Source: an uncultured Fusobacterium sp.
GTDB lineage: Bacteria; Fusobacteriota; Fusobacteriia; Fusobacteriales; Fusobacteriaceae
Direction of reading: 5' to 3'
Length of the DNA: 31,221 bases
NCBI GenBank assembly: GCA_900545035.1
Contig: UQXM01000002.1
Coordinates: 1-31,221, forward strand
Within the stretch, counting starts at the first letter, position 1; every line of letters begins with the position of its first letter. The position numbers and the translations under genes were made by a program. This document shows, one piece after another, positions 1 to 7,457 of this stretch. The notes below the pieces were generated by a model. That model saw nothing but the letters and a program-made list of their open reading frames with translations. It did not search any database and had not been told where the DNA came from.

Positions 1-335
<335 letters not shown>

Positions 336-473
336 AAGATTTATTTGATTTGACTAGGTCAATCATGTTTACTTACTTATTTAACACCAATTAAGGTTTG
401 CTTGCTTTTGTCTTATTTCTCTATTCTGTTGTTAATGTCCTTTGTTATCGTTTTGTCCTGTTTCTCACGGACA
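336..473 (-). other. rRNA operon leader (pre-16S 5' spacer)
   Basis: About 137 nt separate the predicted start site (~473) from mature 16S. No coding sequence and no clear boxA were found. A near-perfect inverted repeat, GATTTGACTAGGTCAATC, sits at 347-364. It could form half of a processing stem with sequence beyond 16S, but that partner lies outside the window, so the role is inferred. Confidence 0.6.
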
Positions 474-479
474 AGATTT

Positions 480-508
480 ATAATACCACAAGAACCGAAA
501 TTCGTCAA
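480..508 (-). promoter_or_regulatory. rRNA operon promoter
   Basis: On the minus strand a -35 TTGACG (503-508) is separated by exactly 17 bp from a -10 TATTAT (480-485). Upstream of the -35, at about 510-545, is an almost pure A/T stretch with A-tracts that fits an UP element. Transcription would start near 473 and run into 16S. The match to the primary sigma consensus is strong, but the start site is predicted only. Confidence 0.85.
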
Positions 509-582
509 CTACTTTTTTTATTTTTTTAAAAATATTTTTATTCTGCCCATAAAAAAAGCAAACTAACCATTGAAAAATATCG

Positions 583-597
583 TCTAATTTAATTAGA
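583..597 (-). terminator. AT-only palindrome after dacA (weak terminator candidate)
   Basis: TCTAATTTAATTAGA is a perfect 7-bp inverted repeat with a one-base centre, about 30 nt past the dacA stop. On the minus strand it is followed after four bases by a short T-run. The stem has few GC pairs, so it is a weak terminator at best. It might instead be a protein-binding palindrome upstream of the rRNA promoter. The rest of 509-626 shows no gene. Confidence 0.3.
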
Positions 598-626
598 GAA
601 ATTTTAAAAAATTTTATAATTTTACT

Positions 627-1757
627 TTATTCAAAAAAATTCCACCCTTTTTCTTCTACGCTTTCTCTTACAATTAATTTTCCTGTATCTGCTGTTTTCC
701 CATTAACACGCAAAATATATTCTCCAACATATTCTCCGCTTTTCACAGGAGCTTTCAAAGAGGTCTTTTTAGAAATTATAAATTCTACAGCACTATCATT
801 TTTAACAATATTTTTAAATTCTTTCGCAGGATATACTTCCAAATTTCTGACTGTTCCCTCTTCTACTCTTATATCAGTCACAGGAATATCAGTATTTAAA
901 AATTCAACCAATTTATATTCTGAATGAAAAAGTTTTATTTCTTCAATTATTTTTTCATTTCTCACTTCCTCTGTCGGAGCTCCCAAAACAACTGTTATTG
1001 TTTCCATATCATTTTTTTTGCTTGCAACTGTTATATTATACCAATTATCGTGGTGTCCTGTTTTTATTCCGTAAATTCCTTCTTTTCCCAAAAGCTTATT
1101 TCTGTTATAAATTTTTCTTCCTCCCAGATAAGGTAGAACTGTTTCTTTCTTGGAAGCTATTTCAATATATTCCGGATATTTTAAAGCTTCCAATGAAAGT
1201 TTATATATCCCCTCTGCACTTCCTATATCCTCCCCCCTTCCTGTCATATGCGGAGGAAGTCCTGTCGGAGTACTGTAATTTATTCCATCATCAAAACCAA
1301 GCTCTTTGGCCTTTTTATTCATCATTCTCACAAAGTTATCAATATCCCCTCCAACTGTTTTTGCAAGTCCGTAAGCTGCATTATTGGCTGAATGAATAGC
1401 AGTGGCTTTTATAAGGTCTTCTACTGAAATTTTGCTTCCTTCTTTCATCCAAATTCTGCTCCCCTGCATTTCTGCCATTGTTTTATCTACAACAACCTTA
1501 TCTGTAAGCTTTATTTTTCCCTCATTTATCGCATCATATGTCAGCATAAGTGTCATTATTTTTGTTATAGAAGCCATAGGAACTTTTTGTTTTTCATTTT
1601 CAAAATAATAAACATTCCCTTTGGTGTCTCCCAAAATATACGAACAATACATAGGAGTTTCTTCTTTATTCATTTCTGTTTTTTTCTCTGTATCAGCTGC
1701 CGTAATATTCATATTTATCATTATTGCAGCTGCTGCATAACAAAACTTTCTCAGCAA
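627..1757 (-). CDS. dacA: D-alanyl-D-alanine carboxypeptidase (S11 penicillin-binding protein)
   Basis: This is a 376-residue low-molecular-weight penicillin-binding protein that would trim the terminal D-Ala from peptidoglycan pentapeptides at the outer face of the inner membrane. All three active-site motifs are present: SITK at 63-66 (nucleophile Ser63), SAN at 123-125 and KTG at 232-234. A C-terminal beta-rich domain follows. The start codon is TTG: it has a GGGGGA ribosome site 5 nt away and gives a convincing signal peptide (MLRKFCYAAAAIMINMNITAA). The next in-frame ATGs would cut through that signal. The gene is single, between the nifU terminator and the rRNA promoter. A possible -10 TATAAT lies at 1791-1796, without a good -35. 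The family is certain; the exact paralogue (DacA or DacF type) is not. Confidence 0.93.
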   Translation of the reverse strand: MLRKFCYAAAAIMINMNITAADTEKKTEMNKEETPMYCSYILGDTKGNVYYFENEKQKVPMASITKIMTLMLTYDAINEGKIKLTDKVVVDKTMAEMQGSRIWMKEGSKISVEDLIKATAIHSANNAAYGLAKTVGGDIDNFVRMMNKKAKELGFDDGINYSTPTGLPPHMTGRGEDIGSAEGIYKLSLEALKYPEYIEIASKKETVLPYLGGRKIYNRNKLLGKEGIYGIKTGHHDNWYNITVASKKNDMETITVVLGAPTEEVRNEKIIEEIKLFHSEYKLVEFLNTDIPVTDIRVEEGTVRNLEVYPAKEFKNIVKNDSAVEFIISKKTSLKAPVKSGEYVGEYILRVNGKTADTGKLIVRESVEEKGWNFFE

Positions 1758-1806
1758 TTTCTTCCCCCTTGAAACTTTTTATATTTTTAGATTATAACTT
1801 TTTTTC

Positions 1807-1838
1807 AAAAAAAAGAAAAGGGCTTGTTTACCCTTTTC
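1807..1838 (-). terminator. Intrinsic terminator after nifU
   Basis: The 8-bp perfect stem GAAAAGGG/CCCTTTTC (1815-1822 and 1831-1838) has an 8-nt loop. On the minus strand it is followed by eight consecutive T residues (1814-1807). It ends the nifS-nifU transcript 24 nt past the nifU stop. Confidence 0.88.
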
Positions 1839-1861
1839 TTGTTTAAAAATTTTTGATTTTA

Positions 1862-2236
1862 TTATTTGTTTTTCTTAGAAAGATAGTCTTCAATAGCTGC
1901 TTTTACTGCCTCTTCAGCCAAAACTGAACAGTGCATTTTTACAGGAGGCAGACCATCAAGAGCTTCTGCCACAACTTTGTTTGTAATTTTTAAAGCTTCA
2001 TGAATATCTTTTCCTATAATCATTTCAGTAGATATTGAAGATGTAGCTATTGCAGAAGCACATCCGAATGTTCTGAATTTTACATCTGTAATAATATCAT
2101 TATCTATTTTTAAGAAAATTTCCATTATATCCCCGCAAGAAGGATTTCCTATTTTTCCATATCCGTCAGGATTTTCTATAACTCCCATATTTCTAGGATT
2201 CATAAAGTGATCCATTACTTTTTCTGAGTATTGCAT
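1862..2236 (-). CDS. nifU: Fe-S cluster assembly scaffold protein (NifU/IscU N-terminal type)
   Basis: The 124-residue protein is the scaffold on which iron-sulfur clusters are built from sulfur supplied by the cysteine desulfurase. The three conserved cysteines are C34 (NPSCGD), C59 (FGCASA) and C103 (KMHCSV), with Asp36 next to the first. This matches the IscU fold, and the extra ferredoxin and Nfu domains of classical nitrogenase NifU are absent. A GGGAGG ribosome site precedes the ATG by 9 nt. It lies 32 nt downstream of nifS and shares its promoter. A strong terminator follows, so this is a two-gene operon. It could equally be named iscU. Confidence 0.95.
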   Translation of the reverse strand: MQYSEKVMDHFMNPRNMGVIENPDGYGKIGNPSCGDIMEIFLKIDNDIITDVKFRTFGCASAIATSSISTEMIIGKDIHEALKITNKVVAEALDGLPPVKMHCSVLAEEAVKAAIEDYLSKKNK

Positions 2237-2268
2237 TATTAATTTCCTCCCTATTTTATAACAATCTG

Positions 2269-3435
2269 TTATTTATGAAATTCATTCCATAGCGGCGACA
2301 TCATTCTTAATTTTCCAATAATTTCCACCACTGCATCTATTGTATAATCTATTTCTTCTTTTGTATTGTATTTTCCAAGACTGAATCTGATTGTTCCATG
2401 AGCAAATTCCTCAGGAATTCCCATAGCAAGAAGTACATGAGAAGCTTGAAGTTCATCAGATGAACAAGCCGAACCTGAACTTACCGCAATTCCTTTCATG
2501 CTAAGTGAAAGAAGAATAGATTCTCCTTCAACATACTTAAAAGTTATGCTCGATGTTCCCGGAAGTCTTTTTACATTTTTTCCGTTTACTATTATTTCAG
2601 GAATTTTTGCAAGAAGCTGTTCTTCAAAATAATCTCTTAAAGCTCCCACTCTTTTATTTTCTTCTTCTCTTTCTGCATATGCTTTTTCAAGAGCTTTTGC
2701 CATTCCCACAATAAGAGGAGTATTTGTTGTACCGGGTCTTAATTTTCTTTCTTGACCTCCTCCTGTGATAACTTTTCCAAGTCTTACTCCGTTTCTTACA
2801 TACAAAGCTCCGACACCTTTAGGTCCGTAAAATTTATGTGCTGTAAATACAAGCAAATCTATTCCCATTCCTTTAGGGTCTATATTAAGTTTTCCCATAG
2901 ATTGAACTGCGTCCACATGGAATAAAATTTTGTGTTCTTTTGCAATTTTTCCTATTTCTTCAATAGGCTGTACCACACCTGTTTCATTATTTGCGTGCAT
3001 TACAGAAATAAGAATTGTTTCATCTTTGATTGCATTTTTAAGTTGTTCAACATCAACCACTCCGTTTTTGTCAACATTCAGAACTGTGATTTCATACCCC
3101 TCTTTTTCTAAATCTTTGCAGGTATTTCTTACACCCGGGTGTTCAATAGAACTTACAATTATATGTTTTCCTCTGTTTTTATATGCTCTTGCAACACCTC
3201 TTATAGCAAGATTGTCTCCTTCTGTTCCAGAACCTGTAAAAATTATCTCTTCAGGCAGAACACCTAAAAGATCTGCTATTACTTTTCTTGATTCTGCCAC
3301 AGCTTTTCCTGTTTCTTTCCCAAAAAGGTGAAGACTGAAAGCATTTCCGTATTCCTCTTTAAAAAATGGTATCATTGCGTTAAAAGCATCATCATCAAGT
3401 CTTGTTGTTGCATTGTTATCTAAATATATTCTCAT
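2269..3435 (-). CDS. nifS: Cysteine desulfurase (NifS/IscS family)
   Basis: This 388-residue PLP enzyme converts L-cysteine to alanine and passes persulfide sulfur to the scaffold encoded next door. The PLP lysine is K201 in TAHKFYGPKG, and H99 in SSIEHPGV stacks on the cofactor. The catalytic cysteine is C324 in SSGSACSSDE, the long-loop (class I) arrangement. The C-terminal MSPLW resembles clostridial NifS proteins. The gene has its own near-perfect promoter and leads the nifS-nifU pair. Neither an iscR-type regulator nor a thiolase partner such as mnmA adjoins it, and I see no nitrogenase genes, so a general Fe-S supply role is inferred. Confidence 0.95.
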   Translation of the reverse strand: MRIYLDNNATTRLDDDAFNAMIPFFKEEYGNAFSLHLFGKETGKAVAESRKVIADLLGVLPEEIIFTGSGTEGDNLAIRGVARAYKNRGKHIIVSSIEHPGVRNTCKDLEKEGYEITVLNVDKNGVVDVEQLKNAIKDETILISVMHANNETGVVQPIEEIGKIAKEHKILFHVDAVQSMGKLNIDPKGMGIDLLVFTAHKFYGPKGVGALYVRNGVRLGKVITGGGQERKLRPGTTNTPLIVGMAKALEKAYAEREEENKRVGALRDYFEEQLLAKIPEIIVNGKNVKRLPGTSSITFKYVEGESILLSLSMKGIAVSSGSACSSDELQASHVLLAMGIPEEFAHGTIRFSLGKYNTKEEIDYTIDAVVEIIGKLRMMSPLWNEFHK

Positions 3436-3477
3436 TTTTTAATCAGCTCCCAAGAATTAATTTCTTTTCCCACATAC

Positions 3478-3506
3478 TTTATACCATTCTTTATTTCTTA
3501 TGTCAA
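3478..3506 (-). promoter_or_regulatory. nifSU promoter
   Basis: A consensus -35 TTGACA (3501-3506), a 17-bp spacer and -10 TATAAA (3478-3483) lie about 43 bp upstream of the nifS start. No obvious IscR-like operator was recognised around it. Confidence 0.85.
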
Positions 3507-3542
3507 GAATTATTATATATATTTTCATATTTATTTTGTCAG

Positions 3543-3562
3543 AAATATAACTGCTTATATTT
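3543..3562 (-). terminator. AT-rich hairpin after nth (weak terminator candidate)
   Basis: AAATATAA-(4 nt)-TTATATTT forms a perfect 8-bp, all-A/T stem 17 nt past the nth stop. The T-rich part lies inside the 3' arm and no long T-tract follows, so termination here is uncertain. Confidence 0.35.
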
Positions 3563-3578
3563 ATATCATTTCAAAAAT

Positions 3579-4232
3579 TTATCCATTCTTCTTTACTTTT
3601 TCGTAATACTTACACGCTTCCTGTATCTCACATTCTGCACATTGAGGACGCCTTGCTATACATTTATCTCTTCCCTGTAAAATAATATAGTGCGAAAAAT
3701 CTATCCAGCTTTTCTTAGGAACTATTTTCATTAAATCTTTTTCTATTTTAACCGGATCTGTTTCTTCGGTAAGTCCTAAAAGATTTGTAATTCTTTTTAC
3801 ATGTGTATCAACCGTAATCCCATCAGCAAGTCCCCAAATTTCTCCTCTTACCACATTGGCTGTTTTTCTTCCCACTCCTCCCAGCTCAAGAAGTTTATCC
3901 ATTTCTTGCGGAAGTTCGCCGTTATATTTTTCAAGAAGCTGTCTGGCTGCTTTCTGAATATTTTTAGCTTTATTCTTATAAAATCCTGTACTTTTTATAA
4001 GCTCTTCTATCTCTGAAAGCTCCATTGAAGCAAACTGCTCTGGAGTATTTATATTATCTTCACGAAACATTTTTTCCGTAACAATATTTACCCGTTTGTC
4101 TGTACACTGAGCTGACAAAATAACCGCTACCAAAAGTTCAAAAGGAGTTTTGAAATTTAATGCACATTTAGGTTTCCCAAATTTCTCTTCCAATTTTTCA
4201 AGAACATATTTTACCTTTTCTTTTTTTGTCAT
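3579..4232 (-). CDS. nth: Endonuclease III (DNA glycosylase/AP lyase)
   Basis: The 217-residue base-excision repair enzyme removes oxidised pyrimidines and cleaves the abasic site. The helix-hairpin-helix LLELGGVGRKTANVV carries the catalytic lysine K123, and the catalytic aspartate is D142 in TVDTHVKR. The C-terminal 4Fe-4S ligands are C191-x6-C198-x2-C201-x5-C207, the standard endonuclease III spacing. The length is normal. Its ATG overlaps the stop of the upstream acetyltransferase (ATGA), with a ribosome site AAGGAGG a few bases before, so the two are translationally coupled. Confidence 0.96.
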   Translation of the reverse strand: MTKKEKVKYVLEKLEEKFGKPKCALNFKTPFELLVAVILSAQCTDKRVNIVTEKMFREDNINTPEQFASMELSEIEELIKSTGFYKNKAKNIQKAARQLLEKYNGELPQEMDKLLELGGVGRKTANVVRGEIWGLADGITVDTHVKRITNLLGLTEETDPVKIEKDLMKIVPKKSWIDFSHYIILQGRDKCIARRPQCAECEIQEACKYYEKVKKNG

Positions 4233-4714
4233 TCTTCCTCCTTTTCCAATATTTTTATAAAAAGCATATGCTCAATACCTTTGTAATTTTCTATTCCTTC
4301 ATACTGAAATTTTAATTTTTTAAAGGTGCTTAATGAAGCTGTATTTTCCTCCAGAATGTATGCTAAAACAACTGAGATATCAGGATTTTTAAACCTAAGC
4401 TCCTCTAAACTTCTCTCAATTATTTTGCCGCTGTATCCATGTTCTCTTATATTTTCCACTAAATATATATTTATTACTGCACATTCTCCGTCAATTTCAA
4501 ATTTTACACAACCTAAAAAATTTTCGTTCTCTGTGCTTGTAACAGTAAACAAAAGATAAGCATCTGAATGTATAAGAAATTTGTACCATCTTTCATGTGC
4601 CTTCCACTGCTCCTCATAGTCTTTGTCTGAACAGTATTTTTTCACATAGTCAGCATGGATATATTTGTAAATCTCAGGAATATCTTCCTCTGTAGTTTCC
4701 CGTAAGAAAATCAT
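4229..4714 (-). CDS. GNAT-family N-acetyltransferase
   Basis: The 161-residue protein has the layout of the GNAT fold (Acetyltransf_3/RimJ-like). It has an N-terminal LRETTEEDIPEIYKY strand-helix, a central beta-rich section (FLGCVKFEI), a pyrophosphate-loop-like stretch (IREHGYSGKIIERSLEEL, about 107-124) and a C-terminal ENTASLSTFKKLKFQYEG typical of the family. It would use acetyl-CoA to acetylate an unknown amine. Nothing in the sequence identifies the substrate. The gene has its own promoter and overlaps nth by 4 bp, but coupling to a repair enzyme does not by itself indicate a repair role. Confidence 0.85.
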   Translation of the reverse strand: MIFLRETTEEDIPEIYKYIHADYVKKYCSDKDYEEQWKAHERWYKFLIHSDAYLLFTVTSTENENFLGCVKFEIDGECAVINIYLVENIREHGYSGKIIERSLEELRFKNPDISVVLAYILEENTASLSTFKKLKFQYEGIENYKGIEHMLFIKILEKEEE

Positions 4715-4740
4715 ACTTACTTTACCACCTTCAATTTAAA

Positions 4741-4770
4741 ATTATAAACAAAGCTGTCTAAAGCTGTAAA
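4741..4770 (-). promoter_or_regulatory. Promoter of the acetyltransferase-nth operon
   Basis: A -10 TATAAT (4741-4746) and -35 TTTACA (4765-4770) are 18 bp apart. They lie 27 bp upstream of the acetyltransferase ATG, which also has an AAGGTGG ribosome site. Confidence 0.65.
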
Positions 4771-4810
4771 AAGTAAAATTCTCTAAGAAAAAATAGTTTC
4801 TATTTATATT

Positions 4811-4884
4811 GCTCACTTCACTAAAAATGATAAGCTCCTCATTTTATTCGTAAAACATATCATTTTTCAGCGTTCAGTTCGCTG
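4811..4884. repeat. Composite intergenic palindrome with flanking repeats (REP/MITE-like)
   Basis: This non-coding block lies between tyrS and the acetyltransferase. A 10-bp perfect inverted repeat, AAAAATGATA (4823-4832) and TATCATTTTT (4858-4867), encloses a second stem TTTTA-TTCG-TAAAA (4842-4855). It is flanked by an imperfect 12-bp direct repeat: GCTCACTTCACT (4811-4822) and GTTCAGTTCGCT (4872-4883), with 9 of 12 identical. The right copy itself sits in a small hairpin CAGCG/CGCTG (4868-4884). It may also serve as the terminator of tyrS, for which no other is visible. No second copy was noticed in the window. Confidence 0.6.
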
Positions 4885-4961
4885 TATAAATCACGAAAAC
4901 AATTTTTAATATCAAGAATTTTATTTTTACACTTTCTTCAAATACAGCAATTTTAATGTTT

Positions 4962-6182
4962 TTATTTTAGTACAACTCTATGGAATTTCTTTTTACCCAT
5001 TTTGATTACAGCTTCCCCATCTTTGAAAGCTTCTTCTGTAAGAGCAAAAGCTACATCTGTAACTTTTTCTCCGTTTAAAGACATTCCGTTCTGCTGAATA
5101 AGTCTTCTTCCCTCACTCTTAGTTTTCAACACTCCGTTTTCTGTTAAATAATCTATCATATTTACACCAAGAGCTGTTCTTTCAAGTTCTGTTGTAGGAA
5201 GATTAGACATATCTCCGCTTCCTCCGAAAGCTCCTTCTGCTGCTGATTTCGCTTTTTCAGCCGCTTCTTCTCCATGTATCATCTTAGTTATTTCATAAGC
5301 AAGCACAACTTTTGCTTTATTTATCTCTGCATCCTTCAGAGCTCCCAATCTTCTTACTTCATCCATTGGAATAAATGTTAAAAGAGCCAGACATTTTTCT
5401 ACATCTTCATCTGCAACATTTCTCCAGTATTGATAAAATTCATGTGGAGTTGTTTTTTCAGGATCAAGCCATAATGCTCCTTTGGCCGTTTTTCCCATTT
5501 TCTTTCCTTCACTGTTTGTAAGAAGTGTGCAAGTCATACCATATGCTGTTTCCTGCTTTTTCTTTCTTATCAGGTTAATTCCGGCAATAATGTTTGACCA
5601 CTGGTCATCTCCTCCAAGCTGCATTTTACAATTATACTTTTGATTTAAAACATAGAAATCGTATCCCTGCATAAGCATATAGTTAAATTCAAGGAAAGAA
5701 AGCCCTTTTTCCATTCTCGATTTAAAACATTCTGCAGCAAGCATTTTATTAACTGAAAATTCTGCTCCTATATCTCTCAAGAAATCTATATAATTAAGTC
5801 CAAGAAGCCAATCAGCATTATTTTCAAGAATTGCTTTTCCGTCAGAAAAATCTATAAATTTTTCCATTTGTTTTTTAATACATGAAACATTATGAGCGAT
5901 AGTTTCTTTTGTCATCATTGTTCTCATATCTGTTCTTCCGCTCGGGTCTCCTACCATTGCAGTTCCTCCGCCTACAAGAGCGATAGGTCTGTGTCCAAAC
6001 TTCTGCATATGAGCCATAAACATCATAGCAATAAAGTGTCCCACATGCAGACTGTCTGCTGTCGGGTCAAATCCTATATAGAAAGTTACTTTTTCCTCTG
6101 ACAATAATTTTTTGATTGCCTCTTCATCTGTAAACTGCTTTAAATATCCACGGTCTTTAAGCACATCATAAACATTTTCCAT
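4962..6182 (-). CDS. tyrS: Tyrosyl-tRNA synthetase
   Basis: This 406-residue class Ic synthetase charges tRNA-Tyr. It has an N-terminal Rossmann fold with the HIGH-type motif HVGH (46-49) and tyrosine-pocket motifs MQGYDFY (171-177) and GGDDQW (190-195). The KMSKS-type loop is KKMGKT (227-232). A C-terminal S4 RNA-binding domain (LTENGVLKTKSEGRRLIQQNG) completes the bacterial TyrS architecture. The ATG is preceded by GGGGG at 8 nt. The upstream 300 nt hold a promoter, a tyrosine-codon leader ORF and an intrinsic terminator, described separately, so expression is probably set by attenuation in response to charged tRNA-Tyr (inferred). Confidence 0.97.
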   Translation of the reverse strand: MENVYDVLKDRGYLKQFTDEEAIKKLLSEEKVTFYIGFDPTADSLHVGHFIAMMFMAHMQKFGHRPIALVGGGTAMVGDPSGRTDMRTMMTKETIAHNVSCIKKQMEKFIDFSDGKAILENNADWLLGLNYIDFLRDIGAEFSVNKMLAAECFKSRMEKGLSFLEFNYMLMQGYDFYVLNQKYNCKMQLGGDDQWSNIIAGINLIRKKKQETAYGMTCTLLTNSEGKKMGKTAKGALWLDPEKTTPHEFYQYWRNVADEDVEKCLALLTFIPMDEVRRLGALKDAEINKAKVVLAYEITKMIHGEEAAEKAKSAAEGAFGGSGDMSNLPTTELERTALGVNMIDYLTENGVLKTKSEGRRLIQQNGMSLNGEKVTDVAFALTEEAFKDGEAVIKMGKKKFHRVVLK

Positions 6183-6235
6183 TATTATATCCCCCTGATT
6201 TTTATTTTACATTTTATTTTAACATAAAGATTTAG

Positions 6236-6274
6236 AAAATAAAAGAAAAGCCTGTTGAATATCCTCAACAGGCT
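6236..6274 (-). terminator. Intrinsic terminator (attenuator) in the tyrS leader
   Basis: The 10-bp perfect stem AGCCTGTTGA/TCAACAGGCT (6265-6274 and 6249-6258) with a 6-nt loop is followed on the minus strand by the T-rich tract TTTCTTTTATTTTC. It sits 66 nt before the tyrS start codon and about 240 nt past the patatin gene. It is downstream of a good promoter and a leader ORF, which fits an attenuator better than a plain end-of-gene terminator. Confidence 0.85.
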
Positions 6275-6298
6275 GTATATCCCTATTAAATATATTCT

Positions 6299-6360
6299 CC
6301 AGCATTCTTCCTATTTGACATAACAAAGCCGGCTCAAAACTTTTTTATTTGTTCTGAACC
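6299..6360 (-). promoter_or_regulatory. Candidate pause and switch helices of the tyrS attenuator
   Basis: Starting 4 nt after the leader-peptide stop, GGTTCAGAAC (6360-6351) can pair with GTTTTGAGCC (6340-6331) over 10 bp, two of them G-U (helix A). An alternative helix B pairs CCGGC (6332-6328) with GCTGG (6303-6299) and shares two bases with A. The segment GGCTTTGTTATGT (6330-6318) can instead pair, with bulges, with ATATACAGCC (6280-6271). This would take the 5' arm of the terminator away. The helices are seen in the sequence; the switching order is inferred. Confidence 0.5.
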
Positions 6361-6363
6361 TAT

Positions 6364-6417
6364 TTATATGCAATAGTAATATGAAGCTGTAAGAAATACA
6401 TTTTTTAAAGTTACCAT
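6364..6417 (-). CDS. Tyrosine-codon leader peptide of tyrS (17 aa)
   Basis: A short ORF reads MVTLKNVFLTASYYYCI and then TAA. Its ATG (6417-6415) has a strong ribosome site, GGGAG, 6 nt upstream. Residues 13-15 are three consecutive tyrosine codons, TAT-TAC-TAT (6381-6373), three codons before the stop. It lies about 45 nt downstream of the predicted start site and directly ahead of helix A and the terminator that precede tyrS. The arrangement matches amino-acid leader peptides such as those of trp, his or pheST, with the amino acid matching the downstream synthetase. The peptide itself would have no function; its translation would sense Tyr-tRNA. No homologue was checked. Confidence 0.68.
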   Translation of the reverse strand: MVTLKNVFLTASYYYCI

Positions 6418-6468
6418 TATTTTCTCCCAAAATTATTTTCGAGTTTCTTGTCTTTTTTTACTTTTATT

Positions 6469-6497
6469 ATTTTACCATTTTTTTCAATATGTTTCAA
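6469..6497 (-). promoter_or_regulatory. Promoter of the tyrS leader
   Basis: A -35 TTGAAA (6492-6497), 17-bp spacer and -10 TAAAAT (6469-6474) lie just past the patatin stop codon. Transcription would begin near 6462 and give a leader of about 280 nt before tyrS. Confidence 0.7.
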
Positions 6498-6511
6498 GAC
6501 TTCCCTGCTTT

Positions 6512-7381
6512 TTATATTTTTCTGTGATTTTCTACATCTAAAAATTCTCTGTATTTTTCAAAAACTTTTGTTCCGTCAGCCAATCCCAGTTTATATACTT
6601 CAAAAAGTTTGTTTTTATTTTTTTCAAATTTATCTATTTCAATAGGTTTTTCCGGAGCAACCACAAAAGCTTTTCCTTCTTTCTCCATTTTTTGTATATA
6701 CTCAAGAGTTTCATTATATCTCTCATGCCGATTGCAAAGAAGTTCAATCAGTTTTGGATATTTTCTGTACATCAATTTAAAAAATAATTTTCCTTTGGAA
6801 GCTCCTTTTCTGTATTCTCTGTCTCTTGTAAGCACCACTATAACTTTATCACATCCCTCTTCAAAGGCTCTTCTTATAGGGATAGGATCACCAATACCAC
6901 CGTCCAAATATTTTTTTCCTTTTATCTCTACAATCGGGGAAGCTATCGGCAGAGAAACCGAAGCACGAAGAACTATATTTCTGTCCTCTTTTTTCAAAGC
7001 TTCTTTTCCAAAATATTCCTCTTTTCCTGTTCCTATATTGGTAACTCCCACTCTGTAATCACATTTTGATTTGAAGCAGCTGTCGTAGTCAAAAGGATCC
7101 AGTTTTTCAGGAATGTCATAAAAAAGAAAATCCATTCCAAAAAGCGAACCTGTTTTCAAATAGCTTGAAAAACTCAAATATCTTTTATCGTCTATATAAT
7201 TTATATTTGTTCTCATTCCTCTTTCTTTCTGCCATGAAATATAAGAAGCTCCATTTGTACACCCAGCAGAAACTCCGATAAGATAATCGGCACAATAATT
7301 TTGATTTATAAGAGCGTCAAGAACTCCGGCTGTGTATACTCCTCTCATTCCTCCGCCCTCAAGCACCAATCCAACTTTCAT
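6512..7381 (-). CDS. Patatin-like phospholipase family protein (RssA/YchK-like)
   Basis: The 289-residue protein is predicted to be a serine acyl hydrolase with a Ser-Asp dyad. It has the oxyanion loop LEGGGMRGVYTAGVLDAL at the N terminus and the nucleophile elbow GVSAG (36-40, Ser38). The dyad aspartate is in LDGGIGDPIP (Asp160). These are the full patatin motifs in order. The start was set at 7381 because GGGAG lies 6 nt before that ATG and the protein then begins directly with the patatin strand. The frame is open 21 codons further upstream, but that extension is a lysine-rich stretch encoded by the ribosome-site region. No signal peptide is seen, so it is probably cytoplasmic. The substrate is unknown. 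Confidence 0.88.
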   Translation of the reverse strand: MKVGLVLEGGGMRGVYTAGVLDALINQNYCADYLIGVSAGCTNGASYISWQKERGMRTNINYIDDKRYLSFSSYLKTGSLFGMDFLFYDIPEKLDPFDYDSCFKSKCDYRVGVTNIGTGKEEYFGKEALKKEDRNIVLRASVSLPIASPIVEIKGKKYLDGGIGDPIPIRRAFEEGCDKVIVVLTRDREYRKGASKGKLFFKLMYRKYPKLIELLCNRHERYNETLEYIQKMEKEGKAFVVAPEKPIEIDKFEKNKNKLFEVYKLGLADGTKVFEKYREFLDVENHRKI

Positions 7382-7457
7382 TTCTCTCTCCCTCTCTTTT
7401 ATTTTCTTTATTTTTATGATAACACTTGTTTTTTTATTTTTCAACTTTATTTTACAG

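Noticed and set aside
998..1399. Plus-strand frames opposite dacA and similar long antisense frames throughout
   Set aside because: They are Phe/Ser/Leu-rich shadows of well-identified minus-strand genes, without ribosome sites or recognisable motifs.
2237..3578. Nitrogen fixation locus suggested by nifS/nifU names
   Set aside because: NifU here is the short IscU-like form and no nif structural genes are present; a housekeeping Fe-S role is the plain reading.
6275..6460. T-box riboswitch upstream of tyrS
   Set aside because: No AGGGTGG-type T-box sequence or long specifier stem is visible; the spacing and Tyr-codon ORF fit peptide attenuation better.
7382..7444. Longer N terminus for the patatin-like protein
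   Set aside because: The added residues are encoded by the purine-rich ribosome-site region; the ATG at 7381 has good spacing and matches the family start.
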